Source: Azotobacter paspali (GTDB taxonomy: Bacteria; Pseudomonadota; Gammaproteobacteria; Pseudomonadales; Pseudomonadaceae). From it: a stretch of DNA of 64,000 bases. How positions within the stretch are numbered: the stretch's first letter is position 1; each line of letters opens with the position of its first letter. The DNA lies in assembly GCF_042434745.1 (NCBI RefSeq), contig NZ_JBHLSS010000116.1. One strand, 5' to 3'. Both the position numbers and the translations under genes were made by a program. Positions 26,704 through 35,736 of this stretch are shown here, one piece after another. The notes under the pieces are model-generated. The model was not told where the DNA came from, made no database searches, and saw only the letters and a program-made list of their open reading frames with translations.

Positions 26704-27723
26704 ATGTTCGCCCTGATGAAAGCCGCCCGGCTCGAAGCATTGCATCTGGCGCGGGACCCCGTCACCGGCCTCGAAGCCATCATCGCCATCCACAGCACCC
26801 GTCTCGGTCCCGCGCTCGGCGGCTGCCGCTTCCTCGACTATGCCGACACCGAGAGCGCGGTGCGCGATGCCATGCGCCTGGCCCAGGGCATGAGCTACAA
26901 GGCCGCGCTGGCCGGGCTGGAGTTCGGCGGCGGCAAGGCGGTGCTGATCCGCCCACTGCACATCGGCGACCGCTGTGCGCTGTTCCAGGCCTTCGGACGC
27001 TTCATCGAAACCCTTGGTGGCCGCTACATCACCGCCGTCGACAGTGGTACCTCGAGCACCGACATGGACTGCATCGCCGGGCAGACCCGACATGTCACCA
27101 GCACCACCGACGAGGGCGACCCCTCGCCGCACACCGCTGAGGGAGTGTTCGCCGGCATCCGCGCGACGGCCAGGGCGCGCCTCGGTTGCGAGGAGCTGGA
27201 GGGCTTGCGTATCGCCGTGCAGGGCCTAGGCCATGTCGGCTACGCGCTGAGCGAGCGGCTCGCCGCGGCCGGTGCCGAACTGCTGGTCAGCGACCTCGAG
27301 CACAGCCGTGTGCAGCGGGCGGTCGAGCACCTGGGGGCGCGCCCGGTGGCCAGCGAAGCGCTGCTGCGCGAACCCTGTGACATCCTGGCGCCCTGCGGCC
27401 TGGGCGGCATTCTCAACGGCGAGTCGGTCGGCACGTTGCGCTGCGCCGCGGTGGCCGGCGCGGCCAACAATCAACTGGCCGGCCCGGAGGTCGCCGATCT
27501 GCTGCAACGGCGCGGCATCCTCTATGCGCCGGACTACCTCATCAATGCCGGCGGGCTGATCTACGTGGCGCTGCGTCACCGCGGCGAAAGCGACCAGAGC
27601 ATTGGCGCGCACCTGGGTGGCATTCGCCTGCGGTTGAGCGCCATCTACGCACGCTCCCTGGCCGAGGGATGCTCGCCGGCGCGCATCGCCGACGAGGAGG
27701 CGGAGCGGCTGATCTACGGCTAG
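26704..27723 (+). CDS. ldh: Leucine dehydrogenase (Glu/Leu/Phe/Val dehydrogenase family)
   Basis: 339 residues. The N-terminal catalytic domain has LGPALGGCRFLDYADTESAV and GMSYKAALAGLEFGGGKAVL, with the two active lysines of the family. The NAD domain has the fingerprint IAVQGLGHVGYALSERL, and the C-terminal part has GAANNQLAG and YAPDYLINAGGLIYVA. It converts leucine, valine or isoleucine to the 2-oxoacid with ammonia release. The following E1/E2 genes would take the oxoacid further; the same order is found in Pseudomonas aeruginosa (PA3418-PA3415). A GGGAG site precedes the ATG at 26704. Confidence 0.88.
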   Translation: MFALMKAARLEALHLARDPVTGLEAIIAIHSTRLGPALGGCRFLDYADTESAVRDAMRLAQGMSYKAALAGLEFGGGKAVLIRPLHIGDRCALFQAFGRFIETLGGRYITAVDSGTSSTDMDCIAGQTRHVTSTTDEGDPSPHTAEGVFAGIRATARARLGCEELEGLRIAVQGLGHVGYALSERLAAAGAELLVSDLEHSRVQRAVEHLGARPVASEALLREPCDILAPCGLGGILNGESVGTLRCAAVAGAANNQLAGPEVADLLQRRGILYAPDYLINAGGLIYVALRHRGESDQSIGAHLGGIRLRLSAIYARSLAEGCSPARIADEEAERLIYG

Positions 27724-27856
27724 AGTTCAGAAGGCGCCGGCCGGAGGACATCCCTTCGCGGCGCTCTCGTGGATTTCGAGATGCAATCGTCCCGTCATTG
27801 CCCGCAGCCACAAGCGGCGGGTTCGGACGCGCCCACAAGGCGCTGAGGAGTCCAGA

Positions 27857-28945
27857 ATGTCACCCGATCTTCCCTACACCCGCTACCTAGCGCCCGACGG
27901 CCGCTCGGTGGTCGAACTGCCCACTTGGGCCGACGATTTCAACTTGCTCACCCGGCTCTACCGGCAAATGGTACTGACCCGCCTGTTCGACCAGAAGGCA
28001 GTGGCCCTGCAGCGCACCGGACGGATCGGCACCTATGCGCCGACCCTCGGTCAGGAGGCCATCGGCGTGGCCACCGGCAGCCTGATGCAGGCCGATGACG
28101 TGCTGGTGCCCTATTACCGCGACACCGCCGTGCAGTTGATGCGCGGGGTGCGCATGGAGGAGATCCTCCTCTATTGGGGCGGCGACGAGCGCGGCAGCGA
28201 CTTCGTCGATCCGCGCGCCGTCCGGGACTTCCCGATCTGCGTGCCGATCGCCACCCAGGCCCTGCATGCCTGCGGCGTGGCCACGGCGTTCAAGATCCGC
28301 GGCGAGCACCGCGTCGCCGTCACCACCTGCGGCGACGGCGCGACCAGCAAGGGCGACTTTCTCGAGGCGCTGAACGTCGCCGGCGCTTGGCAGTTGCCGG
28401 TGGTCTTCGTGGTCAACGACAACCAGTGGGCGATCTCGGTGCCACGGCGCATCCAGTGCGGCGCGCCGACCCTGGCGCAGAAGGCGATCGGCGCTGGCAT
28501 CCACGGCGAGCAGGTCGACGGCAATGACATCCTCGCCGTCTGCGACCGCATGCGCCAGGCCTTGGCGCGCGCCCGCCATGGCAAGGGGCCGGTGCTGCTG
28601 GAGTGCCTGAGCTACCGCCTGGGCGACCACACTACCGCCGACGACGCCACCCGCTACCGTTGCGCCGAGGAGGTTCGCCAGGCCTGGGAGGAGGAGCCGG
28701 TCAAGCGCCTGCGGGCCTTCCTCGCCTCCCAGGGGGTATGGGACGAGGGCCGCGAGCAGGCCCTGATCGCCGACTGCCAGGCCGAGGTGCAGCGCGCCGT
28801 GGAAGCTTTCGAGGCGGCCGGCGTACAGCCGCTGTCCTCAGTATTCGAGCATGTCTACGCGCGCTGGCCCTCGGCCCTGGGCGAGCAGCGCGAGACGCTC
28901 GAGGAACGGCTGGTCCGCCGCCAGGGAGGCGAATGTCATGAGTAA
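27857..28945 (+). CDS. 2-oxoacid dehydrogenase E1 component, alpha subunit
   Basis: 362 residues, thiamin-diphosphate enzyme. It has RTGRIGTYAPTLGQEAIGV, DVLVPYYRDTAVQLMRGV, and the ThDP-binding motif in TTCGDGATSKGDFLEALNVAGAWQLPVVFVVNDNQWAIS (GDG ... NDN), then SYRLGDHTTADDATRYR. With the beta subunit it decarboxylates branched-chain or related 2-oxoacids. GAGGAG precedes the ATG. The beta gene overlaps its last 8 bases. Confidence 0.92.
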   Translation: MSPDLPYTRYLAPDGRSVVELPTWADDFNLLTRLYRQMVLTRLFDQKAVALQRTGRIGTYAPTLGQEAIGVATGSLMQADDVLVPYYRDTAVQLMRGVRMEEILLYWGGDERGSDFVDPRAVRDFPICVPIATQALHACGVATAFKIRGEHRVAVTTCGDGATSKGDFLEALNVAGAWQLPVVFVVNDNQWAISVPRRIQCGAPTLAQKAIGAGIHGEQVDGNDILAVCDRMRQALARARHGKGPVLLECLSYRLGDHTTADDATRYRCAEEVRQAWEEEPVKRLRAFLASQGVWDEGREQALIADCQAEVQRAVEAFEAAGVQPLSSVFEHVYARWPSALGEQRETLEERLVRRQGGECHE

Positions 28946-29924
28946 CGGCAAATACACCCTGGTGGAGGCGGTCAACCTGGCCCTGCACCGGGCGATGCGC
29001 GACGATGAGAATGTGGTGGTGCTCGGCGAGGACGTGGGGGTCAATGGCGGGGTGTTCCGTGCCACCCTCGGGTTGCGCGAGGCCTTCGGCTTCAAGCGGG
29101 TGCTCGATACGCCGCTGGCCGAGGCCATGCTCGCCGGTCTTGCGATCGGCATGGCTGCCCAGGGGCTCAGGCCGGTGGTCGAGATCCAGTTCATGGGTTT
29201 CGTCTACGCCGCCATGGAGCATCTGGTGTCCCACGCCAGCCGCCTGCGCAACCGTACCCGCGGCCGGCTGAGCTGCCCCATGGTGCTGCGCACGCCGATG
29301 GGCGCCGGCATCCGTGCGCCGGAGCACCACAGCGAGAGCACCGAGGCGCTGTTCGCGCACATTCCCGGTCTGCGCGTGGTGGTGCCGTCCTCCCCGGCGC
29401 GGGCCTACGGCCTGCTGCTGGCGGCCATCGACGATCCCGACCCGGTGGTCTTTTTCGAACCGACCAGGCTCTACCGGATGAATCCGCAGCCCGTGGCCGA
29501 CGACGGCCGGCGCCTGCCGCTGGACAGTTGCTTCACCCTGCGCGAGGGCCGCGACCTGACCCTGGTCAGTTGGGGCGCCAGCGTCCACGAGAGCCTGCAG
29601 GCCGCGGCCGCCCTGGCCGAGCGCGGCATCGACGCCGAGGTGATCGACGTCGCCTGCCTCAAGCCGCTGGACCTCGACACCCTTGAGGCCTCGGTACGCA
29701 AGACCGGCCGCTGCGTGATCGTCCACGAGGCGCCGAAGAGCTGCGCGGTCGGTGCGGAGATCGCCGCCAGCCTCTACGAGCGCGTCCTGCCCGACTTGCA
29801 GGCGCCGATCCAGCGCGTCGCCGCCCCGGACATTCCGCCGCCGCTGTACCGGCTGGAGCAGTTCTACCTGCCGGGCACCGGGGACATCCTCGCCGCTTGC
29901 GAGACGGTGCTGGACTACGCCTGA
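28938..29924 (+). CDS. 2-oxoacid dehydrogenase E1 component, beta subunit
   Basis: 328 residues. Typical E1-beta segments: NVVVLGEDVGVNGGVFRATLGL, DTPLAEAMLAGLAIGMAAQGLRPVVEIQFMGFVYAAMEHLVSHA, RTPMGAGIRAPEHHSES, PDPVVFFEPTRLYR, and EVIDVACLKPLDLDTL near the end. The ATG at 28938 overlaps the alpha gene, with the ribosome site (GGAGG) inside it. It forms the alpha2-beta2 enzyme with the product of the previous gene. Confidence 0.92.
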   Translation: MSNGKYTLVEAVNLALHRAMRDDENVVVLGEDVGVNGGVFRATLGLREAFGFKRVLDTPLAEAMLAGLAIGMAAQGLRPVVEIQFMGFVYAAMEHLVSHASRLRNRTRGRLSCPMVLRTPMGAGIRAPEHHSESTEALFAHIPGLRVVVPSSPARAYGLLLAAIDDPDPVVFFEPTRLYRMNPQPVADDGRRLPLDSCFTLREGRDLTLVSWGASVHESLQAAAALAERGIDAEVIDVACLKPLDLDTLEASVRKTGRCVIVHEAPKSCAVGAEIAASLYERVLPDLQAPIQRVAAPDIPPPLYRLEQFYLPGTGDILAACETVLDYA

Positions 29925-29943
29925 GGGACAGAGGAGAACGAGC

Positions 29944-31047
29944 ATGAAATATTTCAAACTGCCCGACCTCGGCGAAGGTCTGCAGGAGGCCGAGATCGTC
30001 GAGTGGCACGTCAAGGCCGGCGACAGCGTGAAGGCCGACCAGTTGCTGGTTTCGGTGGAAACCGCCAAGGCCATCGTCGACATCCCGGCGCCCTATGACG
30101 GGGTGGTGGCCAAGATCTTCGGCGGAGTGGGCGATCTGTTGCACGTCGGCGAGCCGCTGATCGGCTACGCAGGAGAGGGCGACGCCGGTACCGTGGTCGG
30201 CCGTCTGGAAGGCGGCGCCGAGGGACAGGCGGACAGCTTCTGCATCGGCGCCGCGCCATCGACCCGCGAGCATCTGGCACCGCGGGCGACCCCGGCGGTA
30301 CGCCAGTTGGCGCAGAAATTGGGCGTCGAGCTGGCCGATCTGAAGGGCTCCGGCCCAGACGGGCTGGTCACCCGCGCCGACGTGGAGGCTGCCGCGCAGG
30401 GCGCGCGCGAGCGCTTCGGTGGCGAGAAGCTGCGCGGCGTGCGGCGCAGCATGGCGATCAACATGGCCCGCGCGCATGCCGAGGTGGTGCCGGTGACACT
30501 GTTCGCCGACGCCGACCTGCATCACTGGGCGCAGGCCCGCGACCCCATGGTGCGCCTGGCCAGGGCCATCGCCGCCGCCTGCGCTGCCGAACCGCTGCTC
30601 AACGCCTGGTTCGACGGCAGGAGCCTGTCGCTGCGCCGGCACGCACAGCTCGACCTGGGCATCGCCGTGGACACCCCGGACGGCCTCTTCGTGCCGGTGC
30701 TGCGCGACGTCGGCGCGCGTAGCGCGAAGGATCTGAAGGAGGGCATGGCCAGACTGCGCGCCGACGTGCGGGCACGCTCCATTCCGCCGCAGGAAATGAT
30801 GGGCGCGACCCTCACCCTGTCGAACTACGGCACCCTGTTCGGGCGTTACGCCAATCCCGTGGTGGTGCCGCCGCAGGTGGCCATCGTCGGCGCCGGCGCC
30901 ATCCGCCAGGAGCCGGTGGCGGTGGACGGCCGGGTGGCCGTGCATCCGGTGCTGCCGCTGTCCTTGACCTTCGACCACCGTGCGGTCACCGGCGGCGAAG
31001 CGGCGCGTTTTCTCAAGGCGCTGGTCGAGGCGCTGGAACGGCCGTAG
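29944..31047 (+). CDS. Dihydrolipoamide acyltransferase E2, single lipoyl domain
   Basis: 367 residues: a lipoyl domain with the modified lysine K42 (SVETAKAIVD), a short linker, a peripheral subunit-binding domain (TPAVRQLAQKLGVELADLKGSGPDGLVTRADVE), and a catalytic domain. At the active site the usual HRxxDG reads HRAVTG (in TFDHRAVTGGEAARF), so the aspartate is replaced by threonine. At 367 residues it is shorter than most E2 proteins. No E3 (lipoamide dehydrogenase) gene follows; E3 must come from elsewhere. The 3' end overlaps the convergent DUF3509 gene by 35 bp. Confidence 0.88.
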   Translation: MKYFKLPDLGEGLQEAEIVEWHVKAGDSVKADQLLVSVETAKAIVDIPAPYDGVVAKIFGGVGDLLHVGEPLIGYAGEGDAGTVVGRLEGGAEGQADSFCIGAAPSTREHLAPRATPAVRQLAQKLGVELADLKGSGPDGLVTRADVEAAAQGARERFGGEKLRGVRRSMAINMARAHAEVVPVTLFADADLHHWAQARDPMVRLARAIAAACAAEPLLNAWFDGRSLSLRRHAQLDLGIAVDTPDGLFVPVLRDVGARSAKDLKEGMARLRADVRARSIPPQEMMGATLTLSNYGTLFGRYANPVVVPPQVAIVGAGAIRQEPVAVDGRVAVHPVLPLSLTFDHRAVTGGEAARFLKALVEALERP

Positions 31048-31324
31048 CCTGCGGCTCGCGCCATCCGCCCGGCCCGCCCGGTGGCGCGACGGTTCGCCCT
31101 AGCTGGCGGAGGGAGTTTGCCGCCAACTCGCCCTTCACTGCGGCGATGCAGTCCTGTAGCCGCCGCGAGTCGCGCCATTGGTCGGCCTCGATAAAGTGGC
31201 GCAGGGCGATGCCCGTGTTGTCGGAAAGCGTTATCAGAATGCCGCCGTCCGGGCTTTTCACGCAGAAGTTGACGTTGTATTTCGCTTGGAAAGCCTCGCT
31301 GATGGTCTGGAAAGGGCTATCCAT
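31013..31324 (-). CDS. DUF3509-family small protein
   Basis: 103 residues from the ATG at 31324, beginning MDSPFQTISEAFQAKYNVNFCV and continuing with GGILITLSDNTGIALRHFIEADQWRDSRRLQDCIAAVKGELA. The first ~80 residues match the small pseudomonad DUF3509 proteins, whose function is unknown. The last ~20 residues (Pro/Gly-rich) are extra and lie antisense to the end of the E2 gene. Confidence 0.65.
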   Translation of the reverse strand: MDSPFQTISEAFQAKYNVNFCVKSPDGGILITLSDNTGIALRHFIEADQWRDSRRLQDCIAAVKGELAANSLRQLGRTVAPPGGPGGWREPQATAVPAPRPAP

Positions 31325-31528
31325 GGGCGTACTTCCTGCACGAGTGACTGATGAACGAATGGACAGGCAGCGGCGCAGCAAGTTCGTAGTCATTCGATCG
31401 AGCCCCTACACTTTTTCCGACCGATGGGCTTGAGTCGGATTCGACGATTCGCAAAGCATGGGCTAGTGCGTTTCCGCACCGAGCTGTCGATAATGTTTCC
31501 CCAACGGATTCAATGGGGTATCTGGTCC

Positions 31529-31557
31529 GTTTCATGCATATTACATGCATTCATTCA
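31529..31557 (+). promoter_or_regulatory. Pho-box-like repeats upstream of psiE
   Basis: Three 7-base units, GTTTCAT (31529), ATTACAT (31540) and TCATTCA (31551), recur every 11 bp, the spacing of PhoB half-sites (CTGTCAT every 11 bp). Each keeps only part of the consensus. The site lies about 50-80 bp before the psiE start, where PhoB activation would be expected. Confidence 0.45.
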
Positions 31558-31607
31558 AGGCCGCCTGCCGGGCTGTCCCCGTCGGGCGCTTACGCGAGGG
31601 TTGTAAA

Positions 31608-32108
31608 GTGAAGATCGACAAAGCTGAAGAGTTGCGGCAGCAGATGCATGGGTTGGCCGAGTCGCTGGGCAACCTGCTGGTGGAGGGGTTCCATTACCTG
31701 GCGCTGTTCGCGATCGGCGGCGTGACGGCCTGGGCGGCGGTGCATGCCTTCTTCGACATGGTCGAAAAGGGCCACATCATCATCGACGACATCCTCCTGC
31801 TGTTCATCTACCTCGAACTCGGCTCCATGGTCGGTATCTACTTCAAGACCAACCACATGCCGATCCGTTTCCTCATCTATGTGGCGATCACCGCGCTGAC
31901 CCGGCTGATGATCGGCGACATTTCCCATAACCACTCGCCCTCCTGGGGGGTGGTGATAGTGTCCGGGGCGATCCTGCTGCTGGCCCTGTCGAACCTGGTG
32001 GTGCGCTACGCCTCCTCGTGCTTCCCGTCCGAGCAATCGGAAAGCCCGTCCTCCGTGCGTAAGCGCTTCATGATGTCGAAGGAAAAGACTACCACCGCGA
32101 CCGATTGA
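31608..32108 (+). CDS. psiE: PsiE-type phosphate-starvation-inducible membrane protein
   Basis: 166 residues from a GTG start (VKIDKAEELRQQMHGLAE). It has four membrane helices: FHYLALFAIGGVTAWAAVHAFF, DDILLLFIYLELGSMVGIYF, PIRFLIYVAITALTRLMIG, and VVIVSGAILLLALSNLVVRYA. This is the PsiE family, induced by phosphate limitation in enteric bacteria; the molecular role is not known. GAGGG lies seven bases before the GTG, which fits family N-termini better than the upstream ATG at 31545. Confidence 0.82.
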   Translation: MKIDKAEELRQQMHGLAESLGNLLVEGFHYLALFAIGGVTAWAAVHAFFDMVEKGHIIIDDILLLFIYLELGSMVGIYFKTNHMPIRFLIYVAITALTRLMIGDISHNHSPSWGVVIVSGAILLLALSNLVVRYASSCFPSEQSESPSSVRKRFMMSKEKTTTATD

Positions 32109-32204
32109 TCGGGTCGCGCCAGACCGGAGTTTGCTCCGTCCGGATGGCGGGATGGGCGTGCAGGGATGCACGCCGGTGCCCCTTCGCGGCGATGCCGCGG
32201 ACCC

Positions 32205-34823
32205 TCATTCCAACGGCGCGAACAGCGCGGCGATATCTTCCTCTTCCATGCGCCATTCGCCCTGGATGGCGCCCTCCAAGAGGCCATGGGCCAGTTCGGC
32301 CTTGGCCTTCTGCAAGTGCTGGATCTTTTCCTCGACGCTGCCGCGGGCGATCAGCCGGTAGACGAACACCGGCTTGTCCTGGCCGATGCGGTAGGCACGG
32401 TCGCTGGCCTGGGCTTCGGCGGCCGGGTTCCACCAGGGGTCGAAATGGATCACGGTGTCGGCGGCGGTCAGGTTCAGCCCGGCGCCGCCTGCCTTCAGGC
32501 TGATCAGGAAAACCGGCACCCGGCCCGCCTGGAATTTTTCCACCGGAGTCCGCCGGTCGCGGGTGGCGCCGGTCAACTGGACGTAGGGGATCTTGCGCGC
32601 GTCCAATTCCATGGCGATCAGTTGGAGCATGCCGGTGAACTGGGAGAACAGCAGCACGCGCCGGCCCTCGGCGGACAATTCCTCGAGCATCGGCAGCAGC
32701 GCGCTCAGCTTGGCCGAGTCGGCGGCCTGGCAGCCAGCCACCGCCTCATCCTCGAGCAGGCGCAGGTCGCAGCACACTTGGCGCAGGCGTAGCAAGGCCT
32801 CGAGGATCAACAACTGGCTGCGCGCCAGACCCTGGCGCTCGATCTCCACGCGGATCTTGCTGTCCATCGCCAGGCGCAGGGTCTCGTAGCGGTCGCGCTG
32901 CGCTTCGCTCAGGTCCAGGTACTGGGTGATCTCGCTCTTGGGCGGCAATTCGGGGGCCACCTGTTCCTTGGTCCGGCGTAGCAGGAAGGGACGCACCCGC
33001 GCCTTGAGATGGGCCAGACGGGCGAGGTCGCCGTGCTTCTCGATGGGCAGACGATAATCCCGCTTGAAGGCCTGCTGATCTCCGAGCCAGCCGGGCATCA
33101 GCAGGTGGAACAGCGACCAGAGTTCGCCCAGGTGGTTTTCCATAGGGGTTCCGGTCAGGCACAGGCGGTGCCGGGCGTCCAGTTCCCGCGCCGCCTGGGC
33201 GGCCTTGCTGCGCGGGTTCTTAATGTTCTGCGCCTCGTCGAGAATCAAGAGGTGATAGGACTGGCGGGCCAGGGCCTTGAGGTCGCGGGAGAGCAGGGCG
33301 TAGCTGGTCAGCAGCAGGTCGGCGGCGCCCATTTCTCCGAACAGGGTGCTGCGCCTGGGCCCGTGCAGGGCGAGCACGCGCAGGCCGGGGGCGAAGCGCG
33401 CGGCCTCGTCCTGCCAGTTGGGGATCAGGCTGGTGGGCATGACGATCAGCGCCGGCGCGTTCAGACGCCCGGCTTCCTTCTCCAGCAGGATGTGCGCCAG
33501 GGTCTGCAGGGTCTTGCCCAGGCCCATATCGTCGGCCAGCACGCCGCCGACCCGCAGTTCACGCAGCGCCTGCAGCCAGGCCAAGCCCTGCGACTGATAA
33601 GGGCGCAGCTCGGCGCGCAGGCCGGCGGGAGCAACGATCGGCTGTTGTGGCAAGTCGCGCAGGCGACGGGCGAAGTCGCGCAGCGTCTCGCCGCCTTGCC
33701 AATGCAGCGGTAGTTCCGCCTCGAGGGCGGCCAGCCGGGCCGCGTCGGGACGCGCCAGACGCAGGCGCTGCGGGGCTTCGTCAGGCCTCTGGAAGAACAA
33801 TTCGCCGAGACTGGCCAGAAGCGGCCGGAGGCGGCCGAAGGGCAGGGCGACGCGCTGGGTGATGCCCGGCGTGCGTGACACCGGCACCAGCAGCATTTCG
33901 TCGTCGGCGCGCCGGGCCAGAGCTTCCGGGGTCAGCAGCCAGGGACTGTGGCGGATGGCGTGGAGCAGGATCGGCAGCAGGCTGAGGCGCTGGCCCTGCA
34001 CCTCGATACCCATTTCCAGATCGAACCAGTCCTGCCCGGCGGCCGGCTCCAGGTGCAGATACCAGTCGTCGATATCCAGCAGGTTGTAGTGGAAGTCCGG
34101 GCGCATCTCGATATGCCAACCCTGTTCGCGCAGCCGTGGCAGATCGTGGCGCACCCAGTGCAGCCAGCTTTCGTCGTCGAGCAGTTCGAAAAGTTCGCCA
34201 ACCGTTTCTGGCAGGGCCTCACTCTTGCGTAGGGCGATGTGAAAGCCCTGTGCGGCGAGCGTCCGCCGATGGCGCGCCTCGCTCTCGGAATGACGGCGGA
34301 TACGCAGGATTTCCGTGGCACCGGGTACCAGCAGATCCTTCGCCGGCTTGCCGAAGGCCAATTGATCTCCATAGCGGAAGGCCAGCGCCGCGCGATGCTG
34401 GAGCTGTTCCACCATGCGCCCCTTGCGGGTGTCGTAGTGCAGTCGTACATGGCTGCCCAAAGTCAATTGGGGGGCTGGCTCGAGGTCGTCGATCCGCCGC
34501 TCGGGCAATACCGCCTTCGGCTCGGCGGGCGGCGACTGGCGCTGCAGGGTGAACAGGGCCGCCACCACATGCTTGCAGTTGTGTCCCACCGGACAACTGC
34601 AACGGCCGTCGATGCGCCAGCCATCGGCCCGCGACTGCAGGTGGATGTGCTGCCGGTAGCGGCGGGTCACCGAGCCTCGGCAACTGGCGTTGATTTCGTC
34701 CGGGGCGACCTGCAGCAGGGTGCAGCGTCCCTGGCTGGCGTAATCCTGGCCGCGCTGCAGGGTGCTGGGGTCGAACTGATCGCGCCAGTCTTCCAGGCGC
34801 ATCCGAAGGAAATCGGGCTGCAT
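32205..34823 (-). CDS. SNF2-family helicase with N-terminal SWIM zinc finger
   Basis: 872 residues. The SWIM zinc motif (CSCPVGHNCKH) lies near residues 73-84. The helicase core starts around residue 425 with ADDMGLGKTLQTLAHI (Walker A), LLILDEAQNIKNPRSKAAQ (motif II), LCLTGTPMENHLGELWSLF (III), then LLFSQFTGMLQLI and ASDRAYRIGQDKPVFVYRLI (V-VI). Bacterial relatives (HepA/RapA-like and SWIM-SNF2 proteins) remodel protein-DNA or polymerase complexes; this one's target is unknown. The ATG at 34823 begins the recognisable protein; a longer upstream frame adds 60 residues with no domain. Confidence 0.88.
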   Translation of the reverse strand: MQPDFLRMRLEDWRDQFDPSTLQRGQDYASQGRCTLLQVAPDEINASCRGSVTRRYRQHIHLQSRADGWRIDGRCSCPVGHNCKHVVAALFTLQRQSPPAEPKAVLPERRIDDLEPAPQLTLGSHVRLHYDTRKGRMVEQLQHRAALAFRYGDQLAFGKPAKDLLVPGATEILRIRRHSESEARHRRTLAAQGFHIALRKSEALPETVGELFELLDDESWLHWVRHDLPRLREQGWHIEMRPDFHYNLLDIDDWYLHLEPAAGQDWFDLEMGIEVQGQRLSLLPILLHAIRHSPWLLTPEALARRADDEMLLVPVSRTPGITQRVALPFGRLRPLLASLGELFFQRPDEAPQRLRLARPDAARLAALEAELPLHWQGGETLRDFARRLRDLPQQPIVAPAGLRAELRPYQSQGLAWLQALRELRVGGVLADDMGLGKTLQTLAHILLEKEAGRLNAPALIVMPTSLIPNWQDEAARFAPGLRVLALHGPRRSTLFGEMGAADLLLTSYALLSRDLKALARQSYHLLILDEAQNIKNPRSKAAQAARELDARHRLCLTGTPMENHLGELWSLFHLLMPGWLGDQQAFKRDYRLPIEKHGDLARLAHLKARVRPFLLRRTKEQVAPELPPKSEITQYLDLSEAQRDRYETLRLAMDSKIRVEIERQGLARSQLLILEALLRLRQVCCDLRLLEDEAVAGCQAADSAKLSALLPMLEELSAEGRRVLLFSQFTGMLQLIAMELDARKIPYVQLTGATRDRRTPVEKFQAGRVPVFLISLKAGGAGLNLTAADTVIHFDPWWNPAAEAQASDRAYRIGQDKPVFVYRLIARGSVEEKIQHLQKAKAELAHGLLEGAIQGEWRMEEEDIAALFAPLE

Positions 34824-35075
34824 CAGCGACCCTGCCGTGGCGGATGCTGCGGGGGAGGGAGGAGATTGTTCATGGGTACTGGGAAATCGATGGAAACCGC
34901 CGATTCTCTCACAGCGACGCGCTTCGGGCAGCCTTGTCGGCCATTTGGCAGGGCAATCGCATGAGGCTTCGAAAGGGGAAGCCGGGCTCGAGCGCTCCGA
35001 CACACAATCTTTTCAGTCCGGTATCCGGTGGGCATTTCATGCGATTGCCCCGGCCGTTCGGGAGGCGGCGGCGGT

Positions 35076-35540
35076 TCAGTCGGCGAAACGGCCGTCCAGG
35101 CGTTCGGCGTGAAATTCCAGGCTCTGTGCCCGATAGCCGTGGCGCAGTGGTGGCAGGGGCAGGCAGGTGTGCCAGTCGCCTCCCGGCTGGAGGGGATCGG
35201 AAGCGCTGTAGTGCGGCATGTCGTAACGGTCCTCGTTCAATTCGACGCTATCGCTTGGAGCACGGGCGCTGACCTGCCAGCGCAGCTCCAGCAGCGGTAG
35301 CCGGCTGCCGTTGTGCAGGTGCACGGCCAGCGGGCGGTCGGCGGGGCATTCGTCGGGAGCATGGCGTAGCCACAGTTCCAGTTGCGCGAGGTGCTGTGCG
35401 GTGCGCTGCTCCTGCCACAGGGTGCCGGCGGCGATCAGCGCCACGCCGAACGCGGCGGCCAGGGAAACCGTCGCGACCTTGTCGGGATAGCGCAGCAGCA
35501 GGCCCAGCCAGACGAGCAGAAGCAGGACACCGATCAGCAT
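35076..35540 (-). CDS. Small membrane protein downstream of algA, function unknown
   Basis: 154 residues. Two hydrophobic helices at the start (MLIGVLLLLVWLGLLLRYP and VSLAAAFGVALIAAGTLW) are followed by a soluble domain with PLAVHLHNGSRLPLLELRWQVSARAPSD and PGGDWHTCLPLPPLRHGYR. I do not recognise a named family; similar two-helix proteins occur in pseudomonads. It is in the same frame as the frameshifted end of algA, so as it stands the reading frame is continuous from algA into this gene. The ATG at 35540 gives a sensible free-standing protein. Confidence 0.6.
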   Translation of the reverse strand: MLIGVLLLLVWLGLLLRYPDKVATVSLAAAFGVALIAAGTLWQEQRTAQHLAQLELWLRHAPDECPADRPLAVHLHNGSRLPLLELRWQVSARAPSDSVELNEDRYDMPHYSASDPLQPGGDWHTCLPLPPLRHGYRAQSLEFHAERLDGRFAD

Positions 35541-35736
35541 GGGCAAACGAGGGGGATCATTGGACGGCCTCGGAGCAGGATGCCGTCGCATTCTACGGAG
35601 GAGTCCAGCCGACGGGGAATTCCTGGATACAGGGCTCCCCGGCGCGGGGCGATCAGGCGCAAGGCACGCCTGCCGCCGGATTGCCCGGCGGCGGCAGAGG
35701 TCCGGACGCCGGGGTAGCGTCCGGAGCGCGCTGCGG

